In this document: positions 25,054 to 33,670 of the stretch, in pieces
Layout of the letters: the number at the start of each line of letters is the position of its first letter
How positions within the stretch are numbered: the stretch's first letter is position 1
Source: JAXDLW01 sp050998755
GTDB taxonomy: Bacteria; Chloroflexota; Dormibacteria; DASZGP01
Assembly: GCA_050998755.1 (NCBI GenBank)
Contig: JBPCPW010000045.1
Coordinates: 17,128 to 81,127 of the forward strand
Direction: 5' to 3'
Length of the DNA: 64,000 nt
The notes under the pieces: model-generated
Told to the model about the DNA's origin: nothing
The model's input: the letters and a program-made list of their open reading frames with translations, nothing else
The model's database searches: none
Translations under genes and position numbers: made by a program

Positions 25054-25824
25054 ATGAGCGCGCCAGGCTTGTTGAACCTGCCCCTGCTGTCCGCCGCGGG
25101 CCTCCCACACACCTTCACCACGATCGCCGCAGGGGATCTCTCGGATGCCGCCCTGGAGACGGAGGAGGGGCGCGCCAACCTGCAGCGGGTTGCCCAACAG
25201 ATGGGCTTCACGCCCGGTGACGTGGTCACCGCCCAACAGGTGCACGGGTCCGCCGTGGCGGTGGTTCACCTCTGCGAGAACTGCGGTCCCGGCAACCGCA
25301 TCCCGCACACCGACGGGCTGATCACCGAGGAGCCCTGGCCCCTGATGGTCCGTGTCGCCGACTGCTTCCCGGTGATCGTTTATGAGCCCGCCGAGAAAAT
25401 GGTGGCGGTGGTGCATTGTGGCTGGCGGGGCACCGTCACCGGGATCCTCCCGCGCGCCGTGGCCCGCTTGATCAGGGAGTCCGGCGGACGTCTCAGCGAG
25501 CTCCGGGCGGGGATCGGGCCCGGGATCTGTGGCGGTTGCTATGAGGTGGGCCAGGAGGTGGCGCGCGCCGCCTGGGAGGCCGGCCTGGCCCCCCACCTGT
25601 CCGCGGATGCCGACGGCACCCATTACAGGTTCGACATTGCCGGCGCGCTGACCGGCCAGCTGCTGGAGGCCGGGTTGCAGGCTGGACACGTGGAGCGCCT
25701 GGACCGCTGCACCTTCGAAGACCCTGGCCTGCCTTCGTTCCGGCGGGATGGGACCGCCTTCCGGGTGGCGGCCATCGCCGTCCTCGACAAGCCCCCGCAG
25801 ACGGACCTGCGACACCATCATTGA
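25054..25824 (+). CDS. pgeF: Peptidoglycan editing factor/laccase-domain protein (PgeF/YfiH)
   Basis: A 256-residue laccase-domain protein. The metal-site triad segments are TAQQVHGS, RVADCFPV and VHCGWRG, all present. Family members have been assigned purine nucleoside phosphorylase/adenosine deaminase activity and a role in keeping L-Ser out of peptidoglycan. An alternative GTG lies at 25036. In Gram-positives the homologue (ylmD) starts the ylmD-ylmE-sepF-ylmG block, as here except that sepF is missing. Confidence 0.9.
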   Translation: MSAPGLLNLPLLSAAGLPHTFTTIAAGDLSDAALETEEGRANLQRVAQQMGFTPGDVVTAQQVHGSAVAVVHLCENCGPGNRIPHTDGLITEEPWPLMVRVADCFPVIVYEPAEKMVAVVHCGWRGTVTGILPRAVARLIRESGGRLSELRAGIGPGICGGCYEVGQEVARAAWEAGLAPHLSADADGTHYRFDIAGALTGQLLEAGLQAGHVERLDRCTFEDPGLPSFRRDGTAFRVAAIAVLDKPPQTDLRHHH

Positions 25825-26566
25825 CCCTGCCGGCGGCGATGACGCCGCGTCACGCCTGGCCGCGGTGCATACGCGCGCGTCGGAGGCGTGCCGGCGGAGC
25901 GGGCGCGACCCGGGTGAGGTGGACGTGCTGGCGGCGAGCAAGTACAGCGACGCGCCGGGGATCGTGGAGCTGGCGGCGGCGGGCCAGCGCCTCTTCGGCG
26001 AGAACCGGGTCCAGGACGCCGCCGTCAAGCTGGCGGAGCTACCGCACATGGTGCGCAAGGCGATCCGCGTGCACCTCATCGGCCACCTCCAATCGAACAA
26101 ATCCCGCGCCGCGGTCGGGGTCTTCGACGCGGTGCAATCAATCGACAGCCTGCGCCTGGCCACGGAGGTCTCGCGCGCCGCGCTGACCGCCGGGCAGCCG
26201 CTCCGGGCCCTGGTCCAGGTCAACGTCGCCGCCGACCCCTCGAAGAGTGGCTACGCGGTCGAGGGACTGATGCGTGATGCCGCTGACCTGGTCTCGCTCC
26301 CCGGCCTGGCGATCGAGGGACTGATGACCATCGGCCCGGTGGTCGACCAGCCGGGCGCGGCGCGTCCGACATTCGTGGCCCTCCGAGAACTGCGCGACCG
26401 GCTCTCCGACCATTGGCCGCCCTCCGCCCTGCGGCACCTGTCGATGGGTATGTCAGCCGACTTCGAGGCGGCAATTGAGGAGGGCGCTACGATCGTCCGC
26501 GTGGGAACAGCACTGTTCGGCGACCATCACGAGCTTCTCTCGCGCCGCCAGCCACGTGTTGGATGA
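25820..26566 (+). CDS. yggS: PLP-binding protein YggS (PLPBP/YlmE)
   Basis: An alanine-racemase-fold PLP-homeostasis protein of about 248 residues. The PLP lysine lies in VLAASKYSDA; GENRVQDA, HLIGHLQSNK and LSMGMSADFEAAIEEG are clear family segments. Homology (ASRLAAVHTRASEACRRSGRDP) starts before the first in-frame GTG (25865), and the only ATG upstream (25748) lies inside pgeF. I therefore give the frame from an ATT codon (25820) that overlaps the pgeF stop in the same way ATGA overlaps do; the start is unproven. Confidence 0.88.
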   Translation: MDPAGGDDAASRLAAVHTRASEACRRSGRDPGEVDVLAASKYSDAPGIVELAAAGQRLFGENRVQDAAVKLAELPHMVRKAIRVHLIGHLQSNKSRAAVGVFDAVQSIDSLRLATEVSRAALTAGQPLRALVQVNVAADPSKSGYAVEGLMRDAADLVSLPGLAIEGLMTIGPVVDQPGAARPTFVALRELRDRLSDHWPPSALRHLSMGMSADFEAAIEEGATIVRVGTALFGDHHELLSRRQPRVG

Positions 26567-26826
26567 GCGCGGACTTGGCCTTCTTCATCGGCACCGCGCT
26601 CCGCGTTTACACCTACCTCATCGTGGCGCGGGCGCTGGGCAGCTTTTTCATCAAGGACTGGAGCCACGGCATTCCCCGTTTCCTCTATGAGGTGACAGAG
26701 CCCGCCCTGGGGCTGGTGCGGCGGTTTGTGCCGCCGATCGCCGGCCTCGACTTCTCGCCGATGATCCTGATCATCGGCCTGTCGCTGCTGGGTGGCTGGT
26801 TGACCCAGTCCGCGCTCGGCTTCTGA
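26563..26826 (+). CDS. yggT: YggT family membrane protein
   Basis: An 87-residue protein with two membrane helices (about 5-28 and 64-84) separated by WSHGIPRFLYEVTEPALGLVRRFVPPIAGLDFSPM, the YggT signature. It corresponds to ylmG of the ylm block. Its role is in membrane or division-associated processes but is not defined. The start overlaps yggS by 4 bases. Confidence 0.92.
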   Translation: MSADLAFFIGTALRVYTYLIVARALGSFFIKDWSHGIPRFLYEVTEPALGLVRRFVPPIAGLDFSPMILIIGLSLLGGWLTQSALGF

Positions 26827-26845
26827 CCGCACCGAGCCGAAGCCT

Positions 26846-29827
26846 TTGACCAGCAGCACTACCCTGGCGGTGTTCGAGCCCGTGCCTCAACAGGCCGATT
26901 TTCCCGAGCTGGAGAGGCGCGTCCGCGAGTTCTGGGAACGAGAGCAGGTCCTCAAGAGGTCCGTCCAGGAGCGCCCGGAGGAGAACAGCTGGGTCTTCTA
27001 CGAGGGTCCTCCTACGGCCAACGGGTTACCCGGGATCCACCACGTGCTGGCCCGTTCGTTCAAGGACCTCTATCCCCGCTACAAGACGATGCGCGGCCAC
27101 CGCGTGGTGCGCAAGGGCGGCTGGGACACACATGGTCTGCCGGTCGAGGTCGAGGTGGAGAAGGAGCTCGGCTTCAAGAGCAAGCAGGATATCGAGCGCT
27201 TCGGCATCGACGCCTTCAACGAGCTCTGCATGGAGTCCGGCAACCGCTACATCAAGCAGTGGGTCGAATTCACCCACCGCATGGGTTACTGGCTCGACCT
27301 CGAGGATCCCTATATCACCTACCAGACGCCCTACATGGAGTCGGTCTGGGCGCTGCTCAAAAAGATGTGGGACGACGACCTGCTGTACACCGCGTACAAG
27401 GTGTTACCGTACTGCCCGCGGTGCCAGACCCCACTCAGCTCGCACGAACTGTCCCAGGGATACAAGGACGACATCAAGGATCCCAGCGTGTACCCGCTGT
27501 TCGAGCTCGAGGATGAGCCCGGGACATACTTCCTGGCCTGGACCACCACCCCCTGGACGTTGCCGGGAAACGTCGCTCTGGCGGTCGGCGCTGACATCCA
27601 GTACGTCAAGGTCCGGACCGCGCCGCCAAACCCCGTCCCGGGCGGGCCCGCGGAGATCATGGTCATCCTCGCCGAGGCCCGGCTGGAGGTGCTCGAGGGC
27701 CCCTACGAGGTGGTGCAGCGGCTCCGCGCCGCAGACCTCGTGGGCAGGAAGTACCGACCGTTATTCGAGTACCTCATCCCCGACGAGCCGGCGTTCTTCG
27801 TGGTCGAGGCGGACTTCGTCAGCGTTGAGGATGGCACCGGGGTGGTGCACACCGCGGCTGCCTACGGCGTCGACGACCTGCGGCTCTGCCAGGAGAAGGG
27901 CATCCCGGTGCGCCACGTCATCGACCTCAAGGGTCAGTTCCGGGACGAGGTGCTCAAGTTCGCTGGGATGTTTGCCAAGGACGCCGACGTCCCGATCATG
28001 AAGGACCTCGCCGAGCGCGGCCTGCTCTACAAAAAAGGAACCATCCGCCACACCTACCCCTTCTGCTGGCGCTGCGACACGCCCCTTCTCTACTACGCCC
28101 TGGACTCCTGGTTCGTACGCACCAGCGCCCGCAAAGCGGAGTTGCTGGAGGCCAACCGGAGCATCAACTGGGTGCCCGAGCACATCCGCGATGGGCGGAT
28201 GGGCAACTGGCTGGAGGGCGGGGTGGACTGGAGTCTCTCCCGCTACCGCTACTGGGCGACGCCGCTGCCGATCTGGACCTGCGAGCGCTGCGGCGCCCGG
28301 CGCTGCGTGGGCTCAACCGCTGAAATTGGGCTCACCGTCCAAGACGACATCCATCGGCCGCACATCGACACCGTGACCCTGCCCTGCGAGGCCTGCGAGG
28401 GCTCTGGGGTGACCGTCGAGGATGCGGACGGGACGCGGCGCCCGCCGGTGATGCGACGAGTTCTCGACGTGATCGACGTCTGGTTCGACTCCGGTGCCAT
28501 GCCCTACGCGCAGTACCACTGGCCGTTTGAGAACCAGGATGTCTTCGCGCGCCAGTTCCCGGCCGACTTCATCTGCGAGGGCATCGACCAGACCCGCGGC
28601 TGGTTCTACAGCCTGCTCGCGGAGTCGACCCTGGTCAGCGGGCAGAGCAGCTACCGAAACGTGGTCTGCCTGAGCCATGTGGTGGACGCTGAAGGCAAGA
28701 AGATGAGCAAGTCCAAGGGCAACGTGGTCGACCCCATGGAGATGATGGACAAATTCGGGGCGGACGCGCTGCGCTGGTACTTCTACACGTCGGTCGCCGT
28801 AGGTAGCGAGTACCGGGTGTCGCCCAAGGTTTTCGCCGATGTCGTTGGTGGGTTCATGCGGATGCTATGGAACTGCCATGTCTTCTTCGTCCAGTACGCC
28901 AACCTCGACGGCTTCGACCCGGAGGCGCAGGAGCCCTTGCCGGTTGGGCAGCGCCCGTCGCTCGATCGCTGGCTGCTGTCCGAGCTCAACCAGTGTGTGC
29001 AGCGCGTCACCACGGAGCTTGACGCGTTCGACGCGACGGGCGCCGGGCGGGCCATCGAGCAATTTGTCGCGGACCTCTCCAACTGGTACGTGCGCCGTTC
29101 CCGCCGTCGCTTCTGGAGGTCGGAGTCGGACCTCGACAAGCTGAGCGCCTACCAGACCCTCCATGAGGCACTGACCACCATCAGCCTGGTCCTGGCGCCC
29201 TTCGCGCCGTTCGTCGCCGACGAGCTCTACCGCAACCTGGCTCGGGGCACTGCCCGCGCCGACTCGGTGCACCTGGCCAACTGGCCCGAGGCCAATGTGG
29301 AAGCCATCGACCGCGAACTCGCGCAGCAGATGACCCGCGCCCGCCGGATCGTCGAGCTGGGTCACAAGCAGCGCGATCGCACCGGGCTCAAGGTTCGCCA
29401 GCCGCTGGCCGGCGCCAGCGTCCCCGGACCGGCGCTGTCCCCCGAGCTCGAGGCCATCGTCCTGGATGAGTTGAACCTCAAGTCGCTCCAGTACCACCAG
29501 CACGACCACGAGGTCGAGCTGGACACCGAGATCACGCCCGCGCTCCGGCGGGAGGGCCTGGCGCGCGAGCTGGTCCGCCGGATCCAGGGGATGCGCAAGG
29601 ACGCCGGGTTCAACGTCGAAGACCGCATCAACGTCAGCTGGCGGGCCGAAGGCGAGGTCGCGGAGGCCGCGCTGGCCTGGAGTGAGCATATCTCCACCGA
29701 AACCCTCGCTGTGACCTTCGCTGAGCTACCAGGGGGCGCGACCGCGCCAGCCGGGTGGCATTCGGCGGAGCACAGGGTCGAGGGCGACGTGGTTTGGCTT
29801 GCGGTGAGGCAAACTGCCGGAGCTTGA
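26846..29827 (+). CDS. ileS: Isoleucyl-tRNA synthetase (IleS2-like)
   Basis: A 993-residue class I synthetase. The HIGH-type motif is GIHHV in TANGLPGIHHVLA (near residue 61), KMSKSKGNVVDP near 618, and CP1 editing sequences such as WTTTPWTLPGNVA. Cysteine pairs CERC and CEAC near residues 478-515 and the missing C-terminal zinc finger of the classical bacterial form point to the eukaryote-like type 2 form, which is usually mupirocin-tolerant (established for the type, inferred here). TTG start; no T-box leader fits in the 19-base gap. Confidence 0.95.
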   Translation: MTSSTTLAVFEPVPQQADFPELERRVREFWEREQVLKRSVQERPEENSWVFYEGPPTANGLPGIHHVLARSFKDLYPRYKTMRGHRVVRKGGWDTHGLPVEVEVEKELGFKSKQDIERFGIDAFNELCMESGNRYIKQWVEFTHRMGYWLDLEDPYITYQTPYMESVWALLKKMWDDDLLYTAYKVLPYCPRCQTPLSSHELSQGYKDDIKDPSVYPLFELEDEPGTYFLAWTTTPWTLPGNVALAVGADIQYVKVRTAPPNPVPGGPAEIMVILAEARLEVLEGPYEVVQRLRAADLVGRKYRPLFEYLIPDEPAFFVVEADFVSVEDGTGVVHTAAAYGVDDLRLCQEKGIPVRHVIDLKGQFRDEVLKFAGMFAKDADVPIMKDLAERGLLYKKGTIRHTYPFCWRCDTPLLYYALDSWFVRTSARKAELLEANRSINWVPEHIRDGRMGNWLEGGVDWSLSRYRYWATPLPIWTCERCGARRCVGSTAEIGLTVQDDIHRPHIDTVTLPCEACEGSGVTVEDADGTRRPPVMRRVLDVIDVWFDSGAMPYAQYHWPFENQDVFARQFPADFICEGIDQTRGWFYSLLAESTLVSGQSSYRNVVCLSHVVDAEGKKMSKSKGNVVDPMEMMDKFGADALRWYFYTSVAVGSEYRVSPKVFADVVGGFMRMLWNCHVFFVQYANLDGFDPEAQEPLPVGQRPSLDRWLLSELNQCVQRVTTELDAFDATGAGRAIEQFVADLSNWYVRRSRRRFWRSESDLDKLSAYQTLHEALTTISLVLAPFAPFVADELYRNLARGTARADSVHLANWPEANVEAIDRELAQQMTRARRIVELGHKQRDRTGLKVRQPLAGASVPGPALSPELEAIVLDELNLKSLQYHQHDHEVELDTEITPALRREGLARELVRRIQGMRKDAGFNVEDRINVSWRAEGEVAEAALAWSEHISTETLAVTFAELPGGATAPAGWHSAEHRVEGDVVWLAVRQTAGA

Positions 29828-29881
29828 TCGCACCCTGCTGGTGCGGGACGGTTCCCACCCCGCGGGATGGTATCCCGGAGC

Positions 29882-29887
29882 TATACT
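29882..29887 (+). promoter_or_regulatory. -10 box upstream of the DksA-like gene
   Basis: TATACT, a near-perfect -10 hexamer 50 bases before the GTG at 29938; no convincing -35. Confidence 0.35.
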
Positions 29888-29937
29888 CGCCTCGAATTCA
29901 AACACGGGTGCACGCGCACCTATTGGAGATGTCACGG

Positions 29938-30312
29938 GTGGCTGAGATTACGCTGGATCTGGACTCCGCACGCCGCGAACTGCTGGCGCATCTTTCCCGC
30001 GTCGACCATGAGCTGGGCGAGCTCGAGAAGACCCGCGAGAGCGTGCGTGAGGGCAAGGATGAGACCGCGGGATATGGCAACGGCGTCGGGGAGGCGGCCT
30101 CGGAGACCTCCGCCCAGGAGCGCGACCGCGCCCTGGTGGAGAACCTGGAGCATGTTCGGGGCCAGGTCGAGAGTGCGCTGGGACGGATCGAGGACGGCTC
30201 CTACGGTACCTGCGAGACCTGCGGCCAGCCAATCCCTCGTGAGCGGCTCGAGGCACTTCCGTTCGCCGGGCAGTGCGTCGCCTGCAAATCGAAGGAACAG
30301 CACCAGCAGTAA
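29938..30312 (+). CDS. DksA/TraR-type C4 zinc finger protein
   Basis: A 124-residue protein: a coiled coil (about residues 5-45 and 55-82) followed by a zinc finger C-x2-C-x17-C-x2-C (CETC...CVAC). The layout is that of short TraR/DksA-like proteins that bind RNA polymerase's secondary channel. The coiled-coil tip lacks an obvious DxxDxA motif, so ppGpp-type activity is doubtful. GTG 29938 is chosen because GGAG (29925-29928) is 9 bases upstream; ATG 29929 would lie directly on that site. Confidence 0.85.
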   Translation: MAEITLDLDSARRELLAHLSRVDHELGELEKTRESVREGKDETAGYGNGVGEAASETSAQERDRALVENLEHVRGQVESALGRIEDGSYGTCETCGQPIPRERLEALPFAGQCVACKSKEQHQQ

Positions 30313-30354
30313 TCCCCGTGCCGGCCTGAGCCCGCCTCCGGACTCGGAATCAAC

Positions 30355-30816
30355 ATGATGCTTCTTCTGGTCGCCCTGATCGTCTTCGTCCTCGACCGGG
30401 TCACCAAGATCGCGGTGCAGCACAACCTGGCACTGGGCGAACACGTCAGCGTGGTGGGCGACCTGCTGTGGATCGACCATTCGCAGAACACCGGCATCGC
30501 CTTCAGCCTGGCCACGTCTTTCAGCAGCATCGTCTTCGTCTTCGACATCGGCGCCATCCTGTTCATCCTGTACCTGGCGCGGCGGGTGCCGCGCACCGAG
30601 CCGTGGATGCGGCTGGGACTGGGGTTGGTCCTCGGCGGAGCGATCGGCAACGTGGTGGACCGGGTGCTGGCGGGATCGGTGACCGATTTCATCGACTTCC
30701 GCGTGTTCCCCGTCTTCAACGTTGCGGACTCCGCGATCAGCGTTGGGGCGATCCTCCTTGCCTGGCGGCTCTACATGGGCTCGAAGGCTACAGAGGCGGA
30801 TGAGCACGCCGACTAG
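30355..30816 (+). CDS. lspA: Lipoprotein signal peptidase II
   Basis: A 153-residue membrane aspartic protease removing lipoprotein signal peptides. Four membrane helices. Conserved NTGIAFSL, GNVVDRVLAGSVTDFIDF and FNVADSAI contain the two catalytic aspartates. The substrate-binding lipoprotein at 49021-50058 would be one client. It overlaps rluD by 17 bases. Confidence 0.95.
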   Translation: MMLLLVALIVFVLDRVTKIAVQHNLALGEHVSVVGDLLWIDHSQNTGIAFSLATSFSSIVFVFDIGAILFILYLARRVPRTEPWMRLGLGLVLGGAIGNVVDRVLAGSVTDFIDFRVFPVFNVADSAISVGAILLAWRLYMGSKATEADEHAD

Positions 30817-31705
30817 GGTCGTGGTGCAGCACGACGAGGCGCGCCTGGACCGCTTCCTGGCGGAATCCGGACTGCTGCCTTCGCGGGCGGTGGCCAACCG
30901 CCTGGTTCGACTCGGCGCCGTGCTGGTGAACGGCCAGGCGGTGCGCGCCAGCCGGGCAGTCACCGTGGGAGACACCGTGACGCTGTCGATTCCCGAGGCC
31001 CTCCCCTCACATGTAGAGGCGGAGGACATAGTGCTCAACGTGGTCTTCGAGGACGATGACCTGATGGTGGTGGACAAGCCGGCCGGCATGGTGGTCCATC
31101 CGGGCGCGGGGCGGCGTACCGGCACCCTGGTCAATGCCCTGCTCTCACGTCACTCCGGCTGGCCCTCACTGGGCGGTCCCGAGAGGCCAGGCATAGTGCA
31201 CCGCCTGGACAAGGGCACCAGCGGGCTGATGCTGGTCGCGCGCACCGAGGTGGCGCTGCGGCGGCTCAGCGCCGACCTGGCGCAGCGGCGGGTGCACCGC
31301 GAGTACCGCGCGATTGCCGTTGGGACGTTGAAGGACACGGGGAGGATCGAGGCCGCGATCGGCCGCCACCCCAAGGAACGCCGCCGGATGGCCGTGGTGG
31401 ACAACGGGCGTGCCGCGGTGACTCACTTCACCGCGCTCGAGGCGCTGCGCCGGCACACCCTCCTGGCCGTAAGGCTGGAGACCGGGCGCACCCACCAGGT
31501 CCGGGTGCACCTGGCGGCCATCGGCCACCCGCTGCTGGGGGACTCGACCTATGGCCACCCGGCGCCAGACCTCCTCGACCGACCCGCCCTGCACTCTCAG
31601 CGGCTGGGCTTCGAGCATCCGGTCAGTCACGAGCAGCTCGAGTTCACCGCATCCCTGCCGGCGGACATGGAGGCGGCGCTGGCGCATCTTCGAGGCGACG
31701 GATGA
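30800..31705 (+). CDS. rluD: Ribosomal large subunit pseudouridine synthase, RluD-like
   Basis: A 301-residue protein with an N-terminal S4 RNA-binding domain (about residues 12-70, LDRFLAESGLLPSRAVANRLVRLGAVLVNG) and an RluA-family catalytic domain. The catalytic aspartate is in HRLDKGTSGL; LETGRTHQVRVH is the other family signature. The ATG at 30800 is preferred over the longer frame. lspA-rluD is a common pairing. Confidence 0.93.
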   Translation: MSTPTRVVVQHDEARLDRFLAESGLLPSRAVANRLVRLGAVLVNGQAVRASRAVTVGDTVTLSIPEALPSHVEAEDIVLNVVFEDDDLMVVDKPAGMVVHPGAGRRTGTLVNALLSRHSGWPSLGGPERPGIVHRLDKGTSGLMLVARTEVALRRLSADLAQRRVHREYRAIAVGTLKDTGRIEAAIGRHPKERRRMAVVDNGRAAVTHFTALEALRRHTLLAVRLETGRTHQVRVHLAAIGHPLLGDSTYGHPAPDLLDRPALHSQRLGFEHPVSHEQLEFTASLPADMEAALAHLRGDG

Positions 31706-32274
31706 GCCGCCGGGGGCTGCTGCTGGTGGTCTCAGGCCCCAGCGGTGTCGGCAAGGACACCGTGCTGCAGCGGGTCTTCGAGCTGGACCCCACGCTCTCG
31801 TACAGCGTTTCCTACACCACCCGGCAGCCGCGGCCCGGGGAGGTGGACGGCCGCGACTACAGTTTCGTCGACGATCTCGAGTTTGACCGCATGATCGCCG
31901 CCGGTGATCTCCTCGAGTGGGAGCCGGTCCACACCCATCGGTCGGGCACCGGTCGCTCACGCGTGCAGTCGGCCCTGGACGCCGGCCGCGACGTCGTTCT
32001 CAACATCGACGTCAAGGGCGGCCTGGAGATTCGCCGGCTGGTGGCCGACCCGCTGCTGATCTTCCTTGCCCCGCCCAGCCTCGACGAGCTGGACCGCCGC
32101 CGGCTGGCACGCGGCACCGAGGATGCCGCGGAGCTTGCCAAACGAGCATCCGACGCCCAAATCGAGATGGGATACTCTGACCAATACGACGCCACCGTCG
32201 TCAACGGCGACGTGGAGCGCGCGGCGAAGGAGGTCCTCAACTTGATCGAGCAGCGGCGGGGGACCGGGGGATGA
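31702..32274 (+). CDS. gmk: Guanylate kinase, divergent
   Basis: A 190-residue P-loop kinase converting GMP to GDP. P-loop GPSGVGKDTV, SYTTRQPRPGEVDGRDYSFV and VLNIDVKGG fit the family. The GMP-site block that normally reads GNYYGT is THRSGT here, and the P-loop has KD instead of KS/KT, so nucleotide handling may differ. Four-base overlaps with rluD and coaBC. The usual rpoZ between gmk and coaBC is absent. Confidence 0.9.
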   Translation: MSRRGLLLVVSGPSGVGKDTVLQRVFELDPTLSYSVSYTTRQPRPGEVDGRDYSFVDDLEFDRMIAAGDLLEWEPVHTHRSGTGRSRVQSALDAGRDVVLNIDVKGGLEIRRLVADPLLIFLAPPSLDELDRRRLARGTEDAAELAKRASDAQIEMGYSDQYDATVVNGDVERAAKEVLNLIEQRRGTGG

Positions 32275-33527
32275 ACGCCCACCTGGCGCGGCGCGCCTTC
32301 GCTGGTCGCCGGGTCCTGGTCGGAGTCTGTGGCGGGATCGCCGCGTACAAGGTGGCGGAGACGGTGAGCATGCTGGTCCGTGCGGGGGCGGAGGTCCGGG
32401 TGGTCATGACCCCCGAGGCCACGCGCTTCGTCACCCCGCTGACCTTCGAGGCACTCAGCGGGCAGCCGGTGGCCAGCGACCTGTTCGGCAAGCAGACCAC
32501 CGCCGGCCGCGCCGGCGGGGAGGCCCACATTGCGCTCTCCGACTGGCCCGACGTGATCCTGGTCGCCCCAGCCACCGCCAACGTCATCGCCAAACTCGCC
32601 CTGGGCCTGGCCGACGAGGCCCTGAGCACCACCGTCCTGGCCTCCAACACCCCCCTGGTCCTGGCCCCGGCGATGCACTCGCGGATGTGGGAGCAGGAGG
32701 CGACGATGTCCAATGTCGCAACGCTACTGGCCCGCGGCGTGACGCTGGCGGGACCGGTTGACGGCCTGCTGGCATCTGGCGAGTTCGGGTCCGGCAGGCT
32801 GGCGGACCAGGAGGACATCCTTCGTGCCCTGCACGCGGTCCTGCCCGGCGGTCGCGACATGGACGGCCTGGTGGTCCTGGTCAGTGCGGGCGGGACGCGC
32901 GAGTCGCTGGACCCGGTGCGCTATATCGGCAACCGCTCGAGCGGGCTGATGGGGCACGCGCTGGCCGCCGTCGCCGAGGCTCGCGGCGCCCAGGTCACGC
33001 TGGTGACCACGTCGAAGCTCGCGGAGCCGCGGGGCGTCGAGGTGGTGCACGTGGACAGTGCCGCCCAGATGGGCGAGGCGCTGCAGGCCCGTGCCGAGTC
33101 GTCGGACATCCTGGTCATGGCCGCCGCCGTCGCTGACTTCCGCCCGCGGGATGTCGCGGTGCAGAAGATGCGCAAGGCCGATGTACCGGACGCTCTCGCC
33201 CTGGAGGAGAACGAGGACATCGTGGCCTCCATTGGTCCCGGTGCCGGCGGACGGCTGGTCAAGGTGGGCTTTGCCGCCGAGACCCACGAGTTGCTGGCGC
33301 GGGCCCAGGAGAAGCTGATGGCCAAGCGCCTCGACCTGGTCGTCGCCAACGACGTGTCCGATCCCACCATCGGGATGGGTAGCCCCGACAACGCGGTGAC
33401 CATCATCGGCCGCCAGGGCCTGCACCAGCACGTTGAGCGAGCTCCCAAAGAGGACGTGGCCTACGAGATCCTGAGCGCCGCGATGACCGTGCTCAGGGCC
33501 GGGCGTGAGGGCCAGAAGGCATCGTGA
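32271..33527 (+). CDS. coaBC: Bifunctional phosphopantothenoylcysteine decarboxylase/synthetase
   Basis: A 418-residue coenzyme A biosynthesis enzyme. The N-terminal flavin decarboxylase CoaC has GGIAAYKVAE, the catalytic-histidine region AHIALSDWPDVILVAPATANVIAK and APAMHSRMW. The C-terminal CoaB synthetase (from about residue 200) has SAGGTRESLDPVRYIGNRSSG, AAAVADFRP and VANDVSDPTIGMGSPDN. Length normal. Confidence 0.95.
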   Translation: MNAHLARRAFAGRRVLVGVCGGIAAYKVAETVSMLVRAGAEVRVVMTPEATRFVTPLTFEALSGQPVASDLFGKQTTAGRAGGEAHIALSDWPDVILVAPATANVIAKLALGLADEALSTTVLASNTPLVLAPAMHSRMWEQEATMSNVATLLARGVTLAGPVDGLLASGEFGSGRLADQEDILRALHAVLPGGRDMDGLVVLVSAGGTRESLDPVRYIGNRSSGLMGHALAAVAEARGAQVTLVTTSKLAEPRGVEVVHVDSAAQMGEALQARAESSDILVMAAAVADFRPRDVAVQKMRKADVPDALALEENEDIVASIGPGAGGRLVKVGFAAETHELLARAQEKLMAKRLDLVVANDVSDPTIGMGSPDNAVTIIGRQGLHQHVERAPKEDVAYEILSAAMTVLRAGREGQKAS

Positions 33528-33670
33528 CCGAGGAGCCCCCGGAGCCCCCGGAGCCCCCAGACAGGCTGACCGCCGACGATCCCCCGATATTCGACTTCGG
33601 GGCGGCTGCGTTCCTGATGCTGCTGCTCGCGCTGGGGCTGCTGCTGATGCTGACCATGGTCCACCGCTGA
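33524..33670 (+). CDS. 48-residue single-helix membrane protein
   Basis: A GTG-initiated 48-codon gene nested between coaBC and parA with a 4-base overlap upstream (GTGA) and a one-base overlap downstream (TGATG). The protein has an acidic proline-rich N-terminus (EEPPEPPEPPDRL) and one membrane helix (about residues 26-45, GAAAFLMLLLALGLLLMLTM). The tight coupling on both sides argues it is real. Function unknown; it might be a membrane partner of the ParA-like ATPase (inference). Confidence 0.6.
   Translation: MTEEPPEPPEPPDRLTADDPPIFDFGAAAFLMLLLALGLLLMLTMVHR

Noticed and set aside
24664..26223. 519-codon minus-strand frame
   Set aside because: Only its last 112 codons (start 25002) look like protein (PRC-barrel); the rest is the shadow of pgeF and yggS.
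26827..26845. T-box leader for ileS
   Set aside because: Only 19 bases separate yggT and ileS; no room for a T-box.
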